From an uncultured Lachnospiraceae bacterium (GTDB lineage Bacteria; Bacillota; Clostridia; Lachnospirales; Lachnospiraceae), in contig URQQ01000020.1 of the NCBI GenBank assembly GCA_900549995.1, positions 1-64,000 of the forward strand: a stretch of 64,000 bases of DNA, read 5' to 3'. Below the pieces are notes generated by a model, which searched no databases, had not been told where the DNA came from, and saw nothing but the letters and a program-made list of their open reading frames with translations. Each line of letters starts with the position of its first letter. Position 1 is the first letter of the stretch. Positions 62,249 through 64,000 of the stretch are shown here, one piece after another. The position numbers and the translations under genes were made by a program.

Positions 62249-63442
62249 ATGAGAAAAAAGAAACTAATGAACACACTGATTGCAGCAGTTGCTGCGGGGT
62301 CCATGGCAGCGGCACCGATTGTATATGCTGCTCCGGATACTCAGAAACTCGAAGAGCAGAAGAATGCGGCTCAGAATGAAGTCAGTGCTTTGCAGAAACA
62401 ACTGACAGATATCATGGTCAAGATGGATGAACTGGAATCGAGCATGGTTGAAAAGGGTCAGCAAATTGAGCAGGCAAATATAGATTTGGAAGCTGCACAG
62501 CAAAAAGAGCAGGAACAATATCAGGCAATGAAGCTGCGTATCAGATATATGTATGAAGAAGGAGATAATTCAGCACTTGAAAAAGTTGTGAATTCTCAGA
62601 GTATAGCAGAACTTTTGAATCAGGCTGAATATGTTCAGAACGTACATAATTATGACAGAAAAGAACTGCAGGCATATGTGGAAACAAAACAGCAGATTGC
62701 AGATCTGAAGGCTACTCTGGAGACAGAGATGGCCAATATGGAACAGTTAAAAGATGAATTTGCAGGACAGAAGGAAGAACTTGGTGATACACTTTCATCC
62801 AAGAAGGCAGAAGTAGCTGACCTTGACCAGCAGATTCAGGCGGCAGCCGCAGCAGCCGCGGCGGAACGCCAGAAGGCACTGGAAGAACAGGCGAGAAAAG
62901 AAGCAGAGGCAGCAGCTGCAGCAAGCCGTGCACAGGCACAGCAGCAGGCTTCCAATAATTCCGGAAATTCTTCCAGTTCAGGAAACACCGGAAGCAGTTC
63001 TTCGTCTGGCGGCGATGCATCAGTATCCCAGAATTCAGAGGAAGATGAAGATTCCGGATCAGGATCTTCAGGTGGCGGATACGTATCTACAGGTTCTGGA
63101 GATGCGATTGTAAGTGCAGCGTATTCTTACATAGGTGTTCCGTACGTATGGGGTGGGACAAGCTATTCTGGAATTGACTGTTCCGGACTTACACAGGCAG
63201 CATGTGCAGCCGCTGGAATCAGTATTCCACGTACATCTGGCGCTCAGGCTGGCGGAGGTATGAATGTAGGAAGTCTCGATCAGGCACAGCCGGGAGATAT
63301 TATTTGTTATCCGGGACATGTTGCTGTATATATCGGCGGAGGTCAGGTGATACATGCGCCTACGGAAGGCCAGAACGTGAAGGTGGCAGGTGTGTCTATG
63401 GGATCAAGCCAGCCAATCACGGCAATCAGAAGATACTGGTAA
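62249..63442 (+). CDS. Secreted coiled-coil NlpC/P60 (C40) peptidoglycan hydrolase, paralogue 2
   Basis: 397 residues from ATG 62249, chosen by analogy with paralogue 3 (both have GGGTGA just upstream); ATG 62237 is possible. Signal peptide MRKKKLMNTLIAAVAAGSMAAAP...AAPD, coiled coil (EEQKNAAQNEVSALQKQLTDIMVKMDELES ... LRIRYMYEEGDNSALEKVVNSQSIAELLNQAEY), Ala-rich helix, Ser/Gly/Asn linker, then NlpC/P60 with GVPYVWGGTSYSGIDCSGL (catalytic Cys), PGHVAVYIGGG (His) and VIHAPTEG. Very similar in layout to paralogue 1, with a shorter linker. Own promoter. Confidence 0.93.
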   Translation: MRKKKLMNTLIAAVAAGSMAAAPIVYAAPDTQKLEEQKNAAQNEVSALQKQLTDIMVKMDELESSMVEKGQQIEQANIDLEAAQQKEQEQYQAMKLRIRYMYEEGDNSALEKVVNSQSIAELLNQAEYVQNVHNYDRKELQAYVETKQQIADLKATLETEMANMEQLKDEFAGQKEELGDTLSSKKAEVADLDQQIQAAAAAAAAERQKALEEQARKEAEAAAAASRAQAQQQASNNSGNSSSSGNTGSSSSSGGDASVSQNSEEDEDSGSGSSGGGYVSTGSGDAIVSAAYSYIGVPYVWGGTSYSGIDCSGLTQAACAAAGISIPRTSGAQAGGGMNVGSLDQAQPGDIICYPGHVAVYIGGGQVIHAPTEGQNVKVAGVSMGSSQPITAIRRYW

Positions 63443-63543
63443 TTGCTGGAATATATTTCGTTTGCAGATAAGGGAAAATGCGCAGTAGAGGCAAAAATTC
63501 CCTGATATACTTCTTTCTATTTTTTTACAGAAAAATAAAATTC

Positions 63544-63572
63544 TTGAAATATTTTGTAAAATATTGTATAGT
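63544..63572 (+). promoter_or_regulatory. Promoter of NlpC/P60 paralogue 3
   Basis: TTGAAA (63544-63549), 17-base spacer, TATAGT (63567-63572), then a ~60-base leader with AAGGATGGGTGAAAG before the start. Confidence 0.6.
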
Positions 63573-63631
63573 GATTTTATATCTAGGGGGATAGAAAGAG
63601 GAAAAAATAATTAACAAGGATGGGTGAAAGT

Positions 63632-64000
63632 ATGAAAAGAAAAATCGTCAATACACTCGTAGCTTTAGCCGCTGTGAGTTCTTTAGTTGTAACTCCCGTT
63701 TTCGCTGCACCATCGTCAACAGGAAATTTACAGTCCAAGAAAAATGCGGTACAGAGTGAAGTGAGTTCTCTTCAGTCGCAGCTTACAGATATTATGACTC
63801 AGATGAACCAGTTGGAGTCTGATATGGTTGCAACAGGTGAAGAGATCAATAAAGCGAATGCAGATCTGGAAGCAGCACAGAAAAAAGAACAGGAACAGTA
63901 TGAAGCAATGAAACTTCGTATTAAATATCTGTACGAAGAAGGCGACGGAACTTCCGCAGCTTTGGATTCTGTGATCAGTTCAGGAACTACGGCAGATCTG
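63632..64000 (+). CDS. Secreted coiled-coil protein, NlpC/P60 paralogue 3 (3' end outside window)
   Basis: ATG 63632 opens a frame that runs uninterrupted to the window edge (123 residues). Signal peptide MKRKIVNTLVALAAVSSLVVTPVFAAPS, then the same coiled-coil domain as the two upstream paralogues (LQSKKNAVQSEVSSLQSQLTDIMTQMNQLESDM ... EQEQYEAMKLRIKYLYEEGDG). Closer to paralogue 2 than to 1. The catalytic domain, if present, lies beyond the window, so NlpC/P60 identity is inferred from the neighbours. Confidence 0.88.
   Translation, partial: MKRKIVNTLVALAAVSSLVVTPVFAAPSSTGNLQSKKNAVQSEVSSLQSQLTDIMTQMNQLESDMVATGEEINKANADLEAAQKKEQEQYEAMKLRIKYLYEEGDGTSAALDSVISSGTTADL

Overview
The window reads as genomic DNA of a low-to-medium GC, Gram-positive, gut-type Clostridia. 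Lachnospiraceae fits best, and I would guess the Mediterraneibacter/Dorea/[Ruminococcus] torques-gnavus neighbourhood. The reasons are CodY next to TopA, an intact sporulation sigma factor SigK, IreB-RuvX-DUF1292, a CIRCE-controlled groESL, AzlCD, a lone pair of HPr-like proteins, a chorismate mutase-shikimate kinase fusion, DUF5688- and DUF6106-like proteins, and tandem coiled-coil NlpC/P60 hydrolases. The species assignment is inference.

Region 1 (1-~6800) looks like a different piece of DNA from the rest. It holds a MATE efflux pump 3' end, a GNAT acetyltransferase, SbcD-SbcC, an AraC regulator and the first ~28 codons of a solute-binding lipoprotein. That lipoprotein stops abruptly inside a GC-rich stretch, where the reading frame of a different gene (a UPF0597/CdsB-like protein lacking its N-terminus) takes over. 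Both genes are cut at the same ~20-bp spot, and codon choice by eye also changes. I read this as a chimeric join at a shared short sequence, either an assembly artefact or a real rearrangement, at about 6785-6806.

Region 2 (7.8-35.7 kb) is a housekeeping backbone, almost all on the + strand. It contains a lipoprotein amidase; a manganese riboswitch with MntP; translation and tRNA/rRNA modification genes (PrmA, RsmE, cysteine desulfurase-ThiI, MtaB, TrmR and a TrhP-like U32 protein); IreB-RuvX-DUF1292-Fur-RNase J; SigK (minus strand); two HPr-like proteins without the phosphorylatable histidine; ComM/YifB-DprA-TopA-CodY; groES-groEL under HrcA/CIRCE; guaB; and an Amidase_2 protein.

Region 3 (35.8-48 kb) is more accessory. 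It has an Old Yellow Enzyme-type flavoprotein divergent from a LysR regulator with a clear T-N11-A box; a fructokinase-like sugar kinase; the chorismate mutase-shikimate kinase fusion; YqeG; EF-P; tRNA-Arg(CCG); AzlCD; a GntR-ABC transporter operon; and endonuclease IV.

Region 4 (48-64 kb) has argS plus two aminoacyl-tRNA trans-editing proteins (AlaX-type, ProX-type), an XRE-cupin regulator, a CPBP protease, gltB-gltD, a VOC protein and three tandem NlpC/P60 cell-wall hydrolases, the last cut by the window end. This region is dotted with structured repeats. The most striking are two copies of a ~130-bp element (48137-48268 and 60582-60711) whose scaffold is conserved while one hairpin stem is completely different in sequence yet still self-complementary in each copy. 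Between the convergent alaX and proX genes lie two REP-like hairpins and a ~230-bp long inverted repeat enclosing two further hairpins. No CRISPR array, rRNA operon, phage or recognisable transposase was seen.
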